From positions 119,503 to 183,502 of the forward strand of contig NZ_LYMI01000045.1 of the NCBI RefSeq assembly GCF_001660815.1: a DNA stretch of 64,000 nt. Direction: 5' to 3'. The notes beneath the pieces are model-generated. The model made no database searches. It saw only the letters and a list, made by a program, of their open reading frames with translations, and was not told the origin of the DNA. Origin of the DNA: Xanthomonas nasturtii. GTDB lineage: Bacteria > Pseudomonadota > Gammaproteobacteria > Xanthomonadales > Xanthomonadaceae. Position numbers and translations under genes: made by a program. Position 1 is the stretch's first letter. Each line of letters begins with the position of its first letter. Positions 56,441 through 64,000 of this stretch are shown in pieces.

Positions 56441-57082
56441 ATGCAATCAACAAGACCTAATCAGCCAACGCCGGGTGCCTTCTATATGTTCGTGTCGGAC
56501 ATGGAGAGCAACAGGCCGCGCTGCGGAGTTAGGTTCAACAATCTCCGCCAGCTGCTTTCGCCACCGTGTGTGATCCTGCGTCCGCAAGAAGGCGGGTTTC
56601 CCTCGATGCTCGAGCAACCGCAGATGACCTATGACCCCAGTGCAGGTCCCGAGCCTCGTGATCTGGAGCCAGGCTTCGGCGGCTATTGGTTGGTGTCTGA
56701 GCAACTCCATGACGTCATGTGCTCGGTCGATCCAAATGCCTTCGCATTCACTGAGGTGGACTTCCGTTTGGCCGATGGCATCAAGGGCCCGCGTCGTTTC
56801 TTATGCGACGTTGTTCGAGAGATGGATGCTTTGGATGAAAGATTGTCGAGGCTTAAGATTAAGGTCAATGACGATTATGTGCGTGGGAAGTTCTATTCGT
56901 TTGGGGGCGGAGCCAGCCTTGCCTTCCGAAATGAAGTCTTGGGACAGTCGCATGTGTTCCGGTTGCCGTTTAATCCATCTGTGTTCTGTGACCGGACGTT
57001 TAAGGACGCTGTTCACGAAGCCGGAATGCCTGACGAGGCAGAACTCAGCGGTATCTCTTTCATTGACGCATCGGATATCTGA
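56441..57082 (+). CDS. Imm11-like (DUF1629) putative immunity protein
   Basis: The 213-residue protein resembles the Imm11/DUF1629 family of polymorphic-toxin immunity proteins. It shows an acidic, aromatic N-terminal half, the segment GYWLVSEQLHDVMCSVDPNAF, a VVREMDALDERLS segment, and a C-terminal VFRLPFNPSVFCDRTFKDAVHEAG with the typical FR-x-x plus cytoplasmic helix ending. There is no signal peptide, so it acts in the cytoplasm, fitting a nuclease toxin. GAGGCG precedes the ATG. It sits 32 bp upstream of the AHH gene, on the same strand. The family call is by memory of motif pattern. Confidence 0.7.
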   Translation: MQSTRPNQPTPGAFYMFVSDMESNRPRCGVRFNNLRQLLSPPCVILRPQEGGFPSMLEQPQMTYDPSAGPEPRDLEPGFGGYWLVSEQLHDVMCSVDPNAFAFTEVDFRLADGIKGPRRFLCDVVREMDALDERLSRLKIKVNDDYVRGKFYSFGGGASLAFRNEVLGQSHVFRLPFNPSVFCDRTFKDAVHEAGMPDEAELSGISFIDASDI

Positions 57083-57114
57083 TCCATCAGCTGACTAAGG
57101 ACGGACCCTAGATC

Positions 57115-60100
57115 ATGGCAGGCAAGCCCCTCTTTCAGCAGCATCACGGTGTCGATCAGAAGTCGTTTGAGATTGATCCTTTATTACAGGTGCTTGTCGA
57201 CAACGGCCGGTTAAATAAGGATGCGGCCACTAATCTGATTAATTTGCCAAACGACAAAGCCCTTGCCCGTTCCATTGGGGTTACGCCACATACAGGACGC
57301 CATATTAAGGAATATTCTCTTGGTATGAAAGATGCCCTTGAAGATTTGGCATCTACGAAAGATGGGCAGGCGATATTGCTCCAAAACCCGGATCCTGATG
57401 CCTTAGATCGAGTCGCGCTTAAGGTCCAACGATTGAGCGACACCGTGCAGGTTGCGCTCATCAATGGCGACTTGCGCACCAACAAAGCGCTGGGGCAAAC
57501 GATAAACCAAACTCGAGCTCTCACTCGGGCATTCTTCGGTGGCCCGGACAGCTACGCGGCCCAGAACGCAACGCAGCTGGATGCACACGCTCAGGCCAGT
57601 GCCAATGCACGCCAATGGGGCGGAGTGACACACAACGAAGGCCGTATCGTTTCCACGTTGCAGCACTTTCACAGCTCTGGACAGCCGCTGCTGGCTGGCG
57701 GCAACCTCGATCTCCAGCGCCGTGGGCTATCCCAGGCCATCGCCGACGCTTACCACAATGGCCGCTTGACCATGTCACCCGGTGGCGTGGCTGTAGTGGA
57801 GAACACCTTGGGCGAGGAAGCCGCCAGACCTTTGCGAGTTCCTCGCGGTCAAAGCGGTGCCGCGTCCATGGAAGTGTTGCTCGGCAATGCCTCGGGCAGA
57901 ACCCTGGTGCGTTCGGGTGGCTTGCTGGCGACTGGCGCAGATGCGGTTTTGACAGCACGCCGCTCGGCCGAGTTGCTGGAACAAGGCAATGCCACTGCCG
58001 CGCAGTCCGAGGTCACCCATGCTTTGGCGCGCAATGTCGGCGGCTGGGCCGGTGGCGCGTCCACCGCCGCCGCGATTGGTGGCAGCGGCTTCGTGCCTGC
58101 GGCGTTGGTGGTGGGCGACGCGCTGTTGATGAGCAAGGCGTTCGACAAAGGCGCCGATTTGCTGGATAACCGCGCCATCTACCAGCAGACCGACAAAGAG
58201 GACGTGGAGTGGAATTTCAACGGTCGCAACTTCCAGCGCGAAGCTGCCATTGACCTCGCCCAGGATGGCCGCCGCACGTCGGGCGAGCAGCCCGTGGTTG
58301 CAAGCTATGAGAAATCGCAGGAGCTGGGTGCCCTGGCCAACGCGAAGGCGGTGGAGCTGGCGTTGGGCAAAGCACCGCAGCCCCAGAACCCGTTCAACCT
58401 CCCCGCACGGGCAAGCGACCAAGTGGGATTGGACAACCCGAATTGGGAGCGCAATCCCGAGCGTCAGACTTGGGAGCGCCAGGTCAGGACCACCGCGTCC
58501 GGCACCGATGAGATTGGCAGCTACGCCCTCCAACTCGCGCCCCCGGAACGCGTGCAGCAACTCAACCAGGAGGCGTTGGCACGCATCGAGAGCAACATCG
58601 CCACGGGGCGCGAAGCCATTGCCGCCGCTTACCTGGAAAACCACGCAGCGCAGCGCGCCGGCGACTATGGAGTGGAAGTGCCGGCGGCGGTGCAAGCTGC
58701 CCAGGCCAAGCCGGACCGGGTTCAAGGCCACGATGGTCAGGCCTACCAGCGCAACGAGGCTGGGCAGTGGCTTGGAAAGGAAGGGCTGGCGACCGGCAAC
58801 TTGGCGGCGGAGCTGGAGCTCACCAACCAGATGCGCCAGGCCTCGCTGGAGCGCGCTCAGGAAACCCTGGCGGCGATTGAGGCGCTTCCCGCGCCTACGG
58901 CGGCGCAGATGGAGCAGAACGAGCTGCTGCACCGCTACCGGGCTGCCGGCGTTGATTTGAAAGTCAACCCGCAGACCCAGCAGGCCGTGGCGCTGGCTTC
59001 GCAGCGAACCATGGACGCCAACGGCATCACCGGGCCGACGATGCAGCAGTTGCAGCGCAACGAGTCCGGGCAATACGGCTATGACAGCCCCATCGCACAC
59101 CTCCAGCGCGGCAGCGATGGGGTCACTCGCGTGGTGGCTGTCACCAGCAGCGACGACATCCGGCAGGCGTTGAGTGAGGCGCAAGGTAGTCGGCGAGAGT
59201 CGCCAACCCTTGCACGGGCACCCGAAGTGACGGGGGAGACAGACAGCTCTACGTCTGACTCTTCCAATCCGCATCAGGTGCTCGACATTCAGGCGCGCAT
59301 GCAGGCATCTGTTGCAGCACAGGCGCGGCAAGAGCGCGAACAGCAAGATCGCCTTGCACAGGAGCAGCATGCCGCACTGGTGCGCGAGCACCTCCAGCAG
59401 GCACAGCCAGAGCGCGAAGATCAGTCGCCGAGCGAGCAGGCCATCCAGGCGCACGCGATGCTGGAAGGTCAACGCCAAGCGGAGCAGCAACGCGAACAGG
59501 AAGAGCGCCAGGTGCAGGAGCGCCAAACGCAGACCAGCCAACAGCGCCAGCTCCAGGAGCGTGAGGGAAGGGATGCCCAGCAACGTCAGGCGCAGGAACG
59601 CCAAGCCGAGGACAACCAGCAGCGGGAACAGCAAGACCGCCAGGCTCAAGAGGCCCAACGAGTTGAGGTTCAGGAAGGTCAGTCTCGGAAAGCGCAGCAG
59701 CAGGACCAACGCCAGCAAGCCTCGCAGCAACCGGACACTCAGACGCGTGCTCCAGATGCCGCGCTGGTTCAACAAACCACGCGTGCTGAGTTACAGCAGG
59801 AGGATGCGCGTCAGCAGCCAGAGGTCCAGAACCGACAGGCGGGCGACTACCTGGCTCACAACACACCTGACCCACTGAAGCAAACGCCCGGTCCAGGCGA
59901 TGCGCAGCCGGGACAAGCACAAGGAGTGGAGCGCGCGCTGGAAATGCAGGCGGTGGAGAATCGCGCCGCCACGCGTCTTCAAGTGGCTTCATCCGAGAGT
60001 TCAGAATCTCGCAGCCACCTTCCGCAAAGCGCAGAGGCCAATGTGGTGCCGCCAGCACTGCATCACCAGGCGCAACCGCAGCAAGGAGAGATGGAGCAAG

Positions 60101-61116
60101 CGTCGGTCCGTCAGCAAGACGTGGCGCGTGAGCAGGGTGCGGAGCGGGTTCGCGTCATGACCCCAACAACGTCTGCTTCAGAAGAACCGATGATTGCATC
60201 GCAGTCCGCGGGGTCTTCCACTTCTGCGCGACATGAGGAGACAGAGCAGCCCCGTGCCTCAGATGTTTCGCTCGCTAAGCATGGGGCGGCTTTGCTGGCC
60301 CCAACAACTCTCGCGCAAACATACGGGCAATCGCTGGCAGATAACGTAGAGAATCGCTTTCCCACGGAGCCAGCAGGCGCGGAAAGCCAGCTGGCCCAAT
60401 CGACCCCGGCGCAGGAATGCAACGTCGCAGATCCGGGCGGAGCCCTGTTCTTGGAAGAGACCATGCGCTCGTTGCGTCAACTGCAGCAGGAGATTGAGGC
60501 GGCGGATCGGGAAGATGAACGCTTCCACAAGGAATGGAGGGAGTATCGCGAGCGCGGAGAACCCTATCCCTTCGTTCGCGACGGCGCGCGAGACCAGGAA
60601 AGTGGAAGCATTGATGCATTCAGCGCACACCAACCAGGTCGCCGCTCGCCCAGTGAAGCTGCTGAGCAAACCGATGCCTTTCCACCTCTAGCTCAGCGCT
60701 CCACCGGTCCAGGGGGAGGGGATGCGCCAAACGACTCGTTGAAAGCTGAGCGGAAATCCATCACGGGTGACCCGGACGTGGACGAGGTCCTCTACGCGCT
60801 CGACAGCAAGAACGAGCTGGCGATCGAGCAGGCCTTAAATCGGGTGGCCAACAGCGCAGCGACGCAGGCACTGATCAAAAGAGGCAACGAGTTCCTGGAA
60901 GCGCAGGCCCAGCAGGAGGCCCAGGAGCAGGTCGCTACACGCCAGGCGTTGGGAATGGATGTCTCAGCGGAGATCAACACCAGCCGCGGGCCGGTGATGG
61001 TGATGACCTTGCCGGAGTTCGCCAAGGGGCCGATGCAGAGCGGTCCCCAAGGGGACGGCGGGGGAGGTGGTGACGGCGGTGGGGGAGGAGGCGGTGGTGG
61101 AGGGGGCGGTGGTTAG
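57115..61116 (+). CDS. Large Gln-rich protein with N-terminal AHH nuclease-like domain
   Basis: The 1333-residue protein carries an AHH (HNH/endonuclease VII fold) signature at its very start: HH at 10-11, NLINLP at 40-45, H59-x3-H63 and Tyr67. A central Ala/Gly-rich segment (about 290-350) with hydrophobic helices (GWAGGASTAAAIGG, LVVGDALLMSKAF) follows, then a conserved-looking block about 440-640 (GLDNPNWERNPERQTWERQV; QLNQEALARIESNIATGREA). Residues about 720-930 are extremely Gln/Arg/Glu-rich and probably coiled coil, and the end is poly-Gly. It has no signal peptide or relaxase motif. The layout suggests a secreted antibacterial effector with the toxin first, with the Imm11-like gene as its antidote. 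Function is inferred. Confidence 0.75.
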   Translation: MAGKPLFQQHHGVDQKSFEIDPLLQVLVDNGRLNKDAATNLINLPNDKALARSIGVTPHTGRHIKEYSLGMKDALEDLASTKDGQAILLQNPDPDALDRVALKVQRLSDTVQVALINGDLRTNKALGQTINQTRALTRAFFGGPDSYAAQNATQLDAHAQASANARQWGGVTHNEGRIVSTLQHFHSSGQPLLAGGNLDLQRRGLSQAIADAYHNGRLTMSPGGVAVVENTLGEEAARPLRVPRGQSGAASMEVLLGNASGRTLVRSGGLLATGADAVLTARRSAELLEQGNATAAQSEVTHALARNVGGWAGGASTAAAIGGSGFVPAALVVGDALLMSKAFDKGADLLDNRAIYQQTDKEDVEWNFNGRNFQREAAIDLAQDGRRTSGEQPVVASYEKSQELGALANAKAVELALGKAPQPQNPFNLPARASDQVGLDNPNWERNPERQTWERQVRTTASGTDEIGSYALQLAPPERVQQLNQEALARIESNIATGREAIAAAYLENHAAQRAGDYGVEVPAAVQAAQAKPDRVQGHDGQAYQRNEAGQWLGKEGLATGNLAAELELTNQMRQASLERAQETLAAIEALPAPTAAQMEQNELLHRYRAAGVDLKVNPQTQQAVALASQRTMDANGITGPTMQQLQRNESGQYGYDSPIAHLQRGSDGVTRVVAVTSSDDIRQALSEAQGSRRESPTLARAPEVTGETDSSTSDSSNPHQVLDIQARMQASVAAQARQEREQQDRLAQEQHAALVREHLQQAQPEREDQSPSEQAIQAHAMLEGQRQAEQQREQEERQVQERQTQTSQQRQLQEREGRDAQQRQAQERQAEDNQQREQQDRQAQEAQRVEVQEGQSRKAQQQDQRQQASQQPDTQTRAPDAALVQQTTRAELQQEDARQQPEVQNRQAGDYLAHNTPDPLKQTPGPGDAQPGQAQGVERALEMQAVENRAATRLQVASSESSESRSHLPQSAEANVVPPALHHQAQPQQGEMEQASVRQQDVAREQGAERVRVMTPTTSASEEPMIASQSAGSSTSARHEETEQPRASDVSLAKHGAALLAPTTLAQTYGQSLADNVENRFPTEPAGAESQLAQSTPAQECNVADPGGALFLEETMRSLRQLQQEIEAADREDERFHKEWREYRERGEPYPFVRDGARDQESGSIDAFSAHQPGRRSPSEAAEQTDAFPPLAQRSTGPGGGDAPNDSLKAERKSITGDPDVDEVLYALDSKNELAIEQALNRVANSAATQALIKRGNEFLEAQAQQEAQEQVATRQALGMDVSAEINTSRGPVMVMTLPEFAKGPMQSGPQGDGGGGGDGGGGGGGGGGGGG

Positions 61117-61156
61117 TCAGAATCTCTTCCATGACCAGCCACGTTTAGGAGACCTC

Positions 61157-61807
61157 ATGGACAGGCAAGACGCTGCCGCAATGGCGGAAATGATGGCGAC
61201 GTTGAACGCGTCGAACGCCTCGCTGCAGGAGACGGTCAAAGTGCTGACGACGCTGGTGGCATCCATGCAGCAGCGCGAACAACGGCTGCGCGAGGTGGTC
61301 GCCGAGCAACTACAGGTGCTCCAGCACGCGGCCAGCAGCGCCGATGCCAAGGTCAATCGGGTATTGGACAACGCATTGCCGAGGCTGACGCAGCTGACCA
61401 ATCAGGCGTTGACGCAGACGCTGGAACCGGCCGCCAAGCGGTTCAACAAAGAGATGGCCCATGCGGACGAGACGTTGCAGCAAGCCACTCGACGTTACGC
61501 GCAGGCCCAGCAATCCTTGGAGACGCGGATCACGCGGCGCGCGGGCATTGCATCCGCCACGATGCTCGTGGCGGGCGTTTTGGGCCTGGGGGCGGTGGCT
61601 TACTCGGTGGGCATCATCAACGAGAAGCGGAGCGAGCTGGTGCAGCTCCGCACCTCTATCGACTATTGGGAGCGGGTTGCTCGCGCTGACCTGGCGCCCT
61701 GTGGCGAAGGCAGGCTTTGCGCCACGTTAGAGAAGAACGGGCCGCGTTATGGCAACCAGAGGCAGTACAGAGCGGTCAACTTGCGCACAACATCGGCTGC
61801 GCAGTGA
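61157..61807 (+). CDS. Coiled-coil protein with one transmembrane segment
   Basis: The 216-residue product starts at ATG 61157 after TAGGAGACC, 40 bp behind the AHH gene. Residues about 5-130 are heptad-rich and helical (LQETVKVLTTLVASMQQREQRLREVV). One transmembrane helix follows at about 135-155 (ASATMLVAGVLGLGAVAY). A short C-terminal domain has a CGEGRLC cysteine pair. It resembles auxiliary mobilisation or conjugation proteins in layout, but I recognise no family. Operon position suggests a shared role with the effector, for example in delivery or membrane tethering. Confidence 0.7.
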   Translation: MDRQDAAAMAEMMATLNASNASLQETVKVLTTLVASMQQREQRLREVVAEQLQVLQHAASSADAKVNRVLDNALPRLTQLTNQALTQTLEPAAKRFNKEMAHADETLQQATRRYAQAQQSLETRITRRAGIASATMLVAGVLGLGAVAYSVGIINEKRSELVQLRTSIDYWERVARADLAPCGEGRLCATLEKNGPRYGNQRQYRAVNLRTTSAAQ

Positions 61808-62042
61808 TGCCTTTAGACCGCATTTGATCAGTGGAGCGTCAACGTTTTTGGTGGTTGTCCTAGTCCTTCTCGTTCCGGTTCCATTCGATAGGAGCCCTAG
61901 GCGTAAGCGATGTCCGCTGACGGCCACCGTTCACCTGCTGCCACTAAAAATTATTTGAAACCCATATTACCTATGTGAGGCGGGATACTCTCCGCTTCGC
62001 GTCCGGCGCTCCGCATTGCAGCGCCAGCTTAGGATGCACGTA

Positions 62043-62168
62043 ATGATGAAGAGTAAGGTCGAATTGATCTACTGCATCATGGTTGTGGCCACCGCCGTCA
62101 TGGCGGGCATCGTCAAATGCACGGTGGCGGCAACTTGCCCCAACTGCAGCGATTTCTTCGATCACTGA
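62043..62168 (+). CDS. Small membrane peptide of 41 residues
   Basis: The frame MMKSKVELIYCIMVVATAVM and the rest is one hydrophobic helix with four cysteines, ending CPNCSDFFDH. TTAGGATG lies at a reasonable distance before the ATG. It is too short for common gene finders, but its helix, basic start and position in a 440 bp gap make it plausible. No family recognised. Confidence 0.5.
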   Translation: MMKSKVELIYCIMVVATAVMAGIVKCTVAATCPNCSDFFDH

Positions 62169-62191
62169 TCAGCACAACCAACGTTATCCCT

Positions 62192-62224
62192 CACAAGGCC
62201 CGGCTCGTCCGGGCCTTGTGCGTT
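62192..62224 (+). terminator. Perfect hairpin before the DUF932 gene
   Basis: A 12-base perfect stem CACAAGGCCCGG / CCGGGCCTTGTG with a CTCGT loop is followed by CGTTT. It ends 31 bp before the DUF932 start, so it may terminate the upstream transcript or act as a leader structure. Confidence 0.65.
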
Positions 62225-62251
62225 TATGTCTTCAACTACTGGGAATCGACA

Positions 62252-63205
62252 ATGCACTTGCTTGAATCAATGGCCTATGTTGGCCAACAGCCCTGGCACG
62301 GGCTGGGTAATCAGCTCGCTCGACAGCAACCTATCGAGACATGGAAGCAACAGGCTGGGATGGATTGGAAGATCGAGGAGTCCGAGGTTCGATACATCAC
62401 TGGCAGTCAGAACATTGGAGCCATCAATGCGTTTCCTGGGAACAAGGTTCTCTATCGCTCTGATACCAAAGCGCCTCTGGCAGTGGTTTCGAAGCGCTTC
62501 CAAGTCGTCCAGCCAGGGGAGATCCTGGAGTTCTACCGGGACCTGACGGCGAACAACGGATTCGAGCTAGAGACGGCCGGCGTTCTGCGAGAGGGGCGCA
62601 AGTTCTGGGCGCTGGCCAGGACAGGTCAGAGCATTGTGCTTAGGGGGAGGGACAGAGTGGACGGCTATCTTCTACTGGCGACCGCTTGTGATGGGACACT
62701 GGCCACGACAGCTCAGTTCACCTCCATTAGGGTGGTCTGCAACAACACCCTGGCGGTTGCCTTGGGAAACAGTGGTGGCGCTATCAAGGTGCCGCACCGA
62801 AGCCACTTCGACCCGGAACTCGTGAAGCGCCAGCTCGGCATTACGGTTTCAGCCTGGGGCGGTTTCGTAGACCGAATGAAAGAACTGTGCGAATCCTCCG
62901 TAGACCCAGACGCTGCTGATGCCCTGCTGCGCCGTGTGTTGACCTACGCCACTCCCAATGCGGCGCAGGTGGTCAACGAACAGGCAGTGTCTAAAGTGCG
63001 CGCGCTGTATGAGGGCGATGGGCGAGGATCCACGCTTGCTTCCAGCCGAGCAACGGCTTGGGGTCTGCTCAATGCCATCACCGAGCATGTTGATCATCAT
63101 CGACGTGCTCGAAGTGACGACCATCGCCGGGATGCGGCTTGGTTTGGGCAGGGAGCCAAGATCAAGCAGCGCGCGTGGGAGGAAGTGATGGGGATGGTGG
63201 CGTGA
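62252..63205 (+). CDS. DUF932 (phage/plasmid-like TIGR03299) protein
   Basis: The 317-residue cytoplasmic protein has family segments PWHGLGNQL, FQVVQPGEILEFY, GRKFWALARTG, YLLLATACDGTLATTAQFT and VVCNNTLAVAL. DUF932 proteins are common on plasmids, phages and integrative elements beside RadC-like and single-strand annealing genes; their function is not known. ATG 62252 is chosen because the conserved region starts 11 residues later; the frame extends to 62117. Its stop overlaps the RadC-like start (TGATG). Confidence 0.87.
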   Translation: MHLLESMAYVGQQPWHGLGNQLARQQPIETWKQQAGMDWKIEESEVRYITGSQNIGAINAFPGNKVLYRSDTKAPLAVVSKRFQVVQPGEILEFYRDLTANNGFELETAGVLREGRKFWALARTGQSIVLRGRDRVDGYLLLATACDGTLATTAQFTSIRVVCNNTLAVALGNSGGAIKVPHRSHFDPELVKRQLGITVSAWGGFVDRMKELCESSVDPDAADALLRRVLTYATPNAAQVVNEQAVSKVRALYEGDGRGSTLASSRATAWGLLNAITEHVDHHRRARSDDHRRDAAWFGQGAKIKQRAWEEVMGMVA

Positions 63206-63439
63206 TGCAGGCCGAGACACGCACATGTGCCCCGTCTGATGGCGGGCCTGCACCATCACAGGAGGTCATCCGCACACGGGATGACAAGATCGTCGCGCGC
63301 GCGCTACGCATCCTCGAACAGCGTGCCTGCGAACCAGGGCCGCGACTAGGTGATGTGTCCAAGTGCGGTGCGTTCTTCCGGCTGCGGTTAGGCGGTGAGA
63401 TACGGGAGCACTTCGAGGTTGCTTTCCTCGATAATCAGT
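63205..63439 (+). pseudogene. RadC-like (JAB/MPN domain) gene, 5' fragment cut by an IS element
   Basis: The first 78 codons encode the N-terminal part of a mobile-element RadC homologue (DDKIVARALRILEQRACEPG, then EHFEVAFLDNQ). In RadC proteins the next residues begin the JAB metal site with HxH and Asp, but here the frame runs into insertion-sequence DNA and ends at 63573. The start overlaps the DUF932 stop. The fragment lacks the active site, so it is presumably non-functional unless the rest lies beyond the element. Confidence 0.75.
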
Positions 63440-64000
63440 CGCCCCTGAAAAACCCCCTTCAAGCACCAAAGGTCAGCGGCGACCGGTGCACCAGGCTCAA
63501 GGATGCCCCTGCCATCGCCTGCAACCAGGCACGCAAAAAGGCGATCCAGCGCAGCAGCCAGCGCAGGTTGTAGCCGGCGGCGCAGCCGAGCACGTGTAGT
63601 GCATCGCCTTGGGCACCCTTTAGATAGCAGCGATTCAAGCGGCAGTCCTGTTTCAGATGTCCAATCACCGGCTCCACCGCTTGCCGGCGTTTGATCCAGC
63701 TCCATTGCCGTCGTGTCAGCGTCTTGGCCTTGCCGCGATGCAGGATCTGCACGCCATCTACCTCACGTCCGCGATACCCCAGGTCCACGATCGCTACCTG
63801 CGGGGTCACATTCACATCCTGCAGCAACCCACGCGTCTGCTCCAGCTGCTCGGCCAACGTATCGCCGTCGTAAGGATTGCCGGGAAAACTGCGCGCGCCC
63901 ACGATCAAGCCTTTGCGCGCACTCACCGCAATGCCGACCTTGACGCCAAATTCGTAAGGTGTCCTCGCCTTGCCCTTGCTCATGCATTCCACTTCCGGCG
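63440..64000 (-). mobile_element. IS5-family insertion sequence (partial, runs off window)
   Basis: The left boundary is placed at about 63440, where the RadC-like frame is broken and the sequence GCCCCTGAAAAACCCCC begins, resembling a terminal inverted repeat. The element carries the transposase listed separately. The other end and the target duplication are outside the window. Confidence 0.8.
63459..64000 (-). CDS. IS5-family transposase, C-terminal part
   Basis: The minus-strand frame is open from the window edge to a stop at 63459 (about 180 residues). It shows PEVECMSKGKARTPYEFGVK, GNPYDGDTLAEQLEQT, VAIVDLGYRGREVDGVQIL (DDE second Asp) and RRQAVEPVIGHLKQDCRLNR (catalytic Glu region with the Y-x2-R-x3-E-x6-K motif variant) and GAQGDALHVLGCAAGYNLRW. 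The N-terminal part lies beyond the window. Confidence 0.9.
   Translation of the reverse strand, partial: PEVECMSKGKARTPYEFGVKVGIAVSARKGLIVGARSFPGNPYDGDTLAEQLEQTRGLLQDVNVTPQVAIVDLGYRGREVDGVQILHRGKAKTLTRRQWSWIKRRQAVEPVIGHLKQDCRLNRCYLKGAQGDALHVLGCAAGYNLRWLLRWIAFLRAWLQAMAGASLSLVHRSPLTFGA

Noticed and set aside
57775..59775. A 666-codon minus-strand frame inside the AHH gene
   Set aside because: Antisense to a gene with a good start and clear domain pattern; the leucine-rich translation results from the Gln/Glu-rich codons on the other strand.
60800..61116. XVIPCD recruitment domain at the C-terminus of the AHH protein
   Set aside because: I could not see the expected conserved blocks; the end is helical, then Gly-rich, so the type IV route stays only an inference.

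Overview
This 64 kb window is high-GC gammaproteobacterial chromosome, almost certainly from Xanthomonas or a close relative in the Xanthomonadaceae. The evidence is a xanthomonad set of secreted enzymes (Tat-type phospholipase C, S46 peptidase, peptidyl-Asp metallopeptidase), the order ppx-ppk-phoR-phoB, a tig-clpP-clpX-lon-hup block, a Kdo kinase, and short intergenic repeats of the GGGAATTGGGAAT and CCCTCTCCC types. The assignment is inferred from gene content, because no database was searched.

Layout. Positions 1-6.4 kb hold the 5' part of a TonB-dependent receptor, divergent from a phospholipase C with a strong PhoB-box-like site, then an S46 peptidase and a histidine phosphatase. Positions 7.2-13 kb hold folC, a double-SPOR protein, cvpA, purF and a DUF455 protein. 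Positions 13.5-18.5 kb hold an M72 metallopeptidase, a lipoprotein, lpxH, a repeat-rich gap, and a PAP2 phosphatase overlapping a GT4 glycosyltransferase. Positions 18.7-24.8 kb are the phosphate and polyphosphate cluster ppx, ppk, phoR, phoB. Positions 24.9-29.5 kb hold a BepA-like M48 protease, glutaredoxin 3 with an AhpD-like partner, NAD-type isocitrate dehydrogenase and a BI-1 family protein. Positions 29.7-32.2 kb carry tRNAs Pro, Arg, His, Lys and Leu and a soluble PAS histidine kinase. Positions 32.4-41.6 kb are the proteostasis block (tig, clpP, clpX, lon, hup, tRNA-Val, two tRNA-Asp, ppiD). Positions 42.3-53.3 kb hold mltD, gloB, a methyltransferase, rnhA, dnaQ, a PP2C phosphatase, tRNA-Ser, an LPS/Kdo group (DUF6165, GT9, kdkA), an MBL hydrolase, moaA-C-D-E and the 4.5S RNA gene.

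From about 53.3 kb to the window end lies a mobile island, whose right end is not in view. It starts with a P4-type tyrosine integrase coupled by an ATGA overlap to an unrecognised 386-residue protein. A decayed IS3-family transposase fragment follows, and then what I regard as the most interesting locus: an Imm11-like (DUF1629) gene directly upstream of a 1333-residue protein with an N-terminal AHH-nuclease-like signature, a long Gln-rich middle and a poly-Gly end, followed by a coiled-coil/transmembrane protein. After these come a 41-residue membrane peptide, a DUF932 protein and a RadC-like gene cut by an IS5-family element that runs off the window. The pair reads as a toxin-immunity module in which the toxin domain is at the N-terminus, unlike most polymorphic toxins.

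The phosphate genes appear linked. PhoR/PhoB would sense phosphate starvation, Ppk/Ppx set the polyphosphate store, and PhoB-box-like sites precede both phoB and the phospholipase C, which could release phosphate from lipids.
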